Source: Thermogutta sp.
GTDB taxonomy: Bacteria > Planctomycetota > Planctomycetia > Pirellulales > Thermoguttaceae
Direction of reading: 5' to 3'
DNA length: 5,446 bases
Assembly: GCF_014359955.1 (NCBI RefSeq)
Contig: NZ_JACIYL010000248.1
Coordinates: 1 to 5,446, forward strand
The stretch's first letter is position 1; each line of letters begins with the position of its first letter. Below are positions 5,309 through 5,446 of this stretch, piece after piece. Position numbers and translations under genes: made by a program. The notes beneath the pieces were generated by a model. It worked only from the letters and a program-made list of their open reading frames with translations. It was not told where the DNA came from and did no database searches.

Positions 5309-5446
5309 ATGATTTACGGAATCTATCTCTCCGCCGAAGGTGCCCACGCCCAGGATTATCGGCTCAATGTCATCACGAACAACCTCGCCAACGTGGACAC
5401 CATCGGATTCAAACGCCAACTGGCCATCTGCCAGGCCCGGTATTCG
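5309..5446 (+). CDS. flgF/flgG: Flagellar rod/hook-basal-body protein (FlgF/FlgG family), N-terminal fragment
   Basis: Proteins of this family build the rod of the flagellar basal body, outside the inner membrane, and reach it through the flagellar type III export apparatus, so no Sec signal is expected. The 46 visible codons give the typical N-terminal helix. MIYGIYLSAEG is followed by LNVITNNLANVDTIGFKRQ (19-37), which matches the rod/hook signature ANNLANVxTxGFKR. The ATG at 5309 fits the usual MxxGxY opening. Purine-rich AAAGGA (5289-5294) and CAGG (5297-5300) lie upstream, neither ideally placed. A GTG at 5282 is in frame but would precede the conserved start. The gene runs off the window, so FlgF and FlgG cannot be told apart. 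It implies a motile or once-motile cell. Confidence 0.85.
   Translation, partial: MIYGIYLSAEGAHAQDYRLNVITNNLANVDTIGFKRQLAICQARYS

Overview
The window looks like a stretch of bacterial chromosome at moderately high GC. The likely source is a flagellated member of the Planctomycetes, possibly Pirellulales-like. This is an inference from three things: PTS phosphorelay genes with no sugar permease, a DUF502 membrane protein with a long inter-helix segment, and palindromic repeats with a CTTGT loop. No single marker proves it.

Left part, minus strand (positions 2006 down to 1): three phosphotransferase-system genes in the order ptsN (EIIA, nitrogen/fructose type), ptsH (HPr) and ptsI (Enzyme I). 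ptsI runs off the left edge after 281 codons, so only its N-terminal phosphohistidine half is visible. Together they make a phosphorelay PEP -> EI -> HPr -> EIIA. No EIIB or EIIC transporter gene is seen, which suggests a mainly regulatory relay. A gap of about 250 bp with a terminator-like hairpin separates ptsN from ptsH. ptsH and ptsI are only 86 bp apart and are probably cotranscribed.

Middle: a gene-free divergent region of about 760 bp holds the 5' leaders of ptsN (leftward) and of a DUF502 membrane protein gene (rightward). It contains a 9-bp inverted repeat, a G-quadruplex motif on the ptsN-coding strand and a hairpin ahead of the DUF502 gene.

Right part, plus strand: the DUF502/COV1-like membrane protein, then hemC (hydroxymethylbilane synthase, tetrapyrrole synthesis), complete. 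Next comes a gene-free region of about 520 bp. It opens with a cluster of four short palindromes. Three are copies of one 25-bp REP-like unit with a constant head and loop and fully compensatory stem changes. Further right are two operator-like palindromes. The first 46 codons of a flagellar rod/hook-basal-body protein (FlgF/FlgG family) run off the right edge.

Both edge genes are incomplete. The most unusual structure is the covarying hairpin repeat cluster after hemC. I found no phage, IS, CRISPR, tRNA or rRNA genes and no clearly novel multi-gene system.
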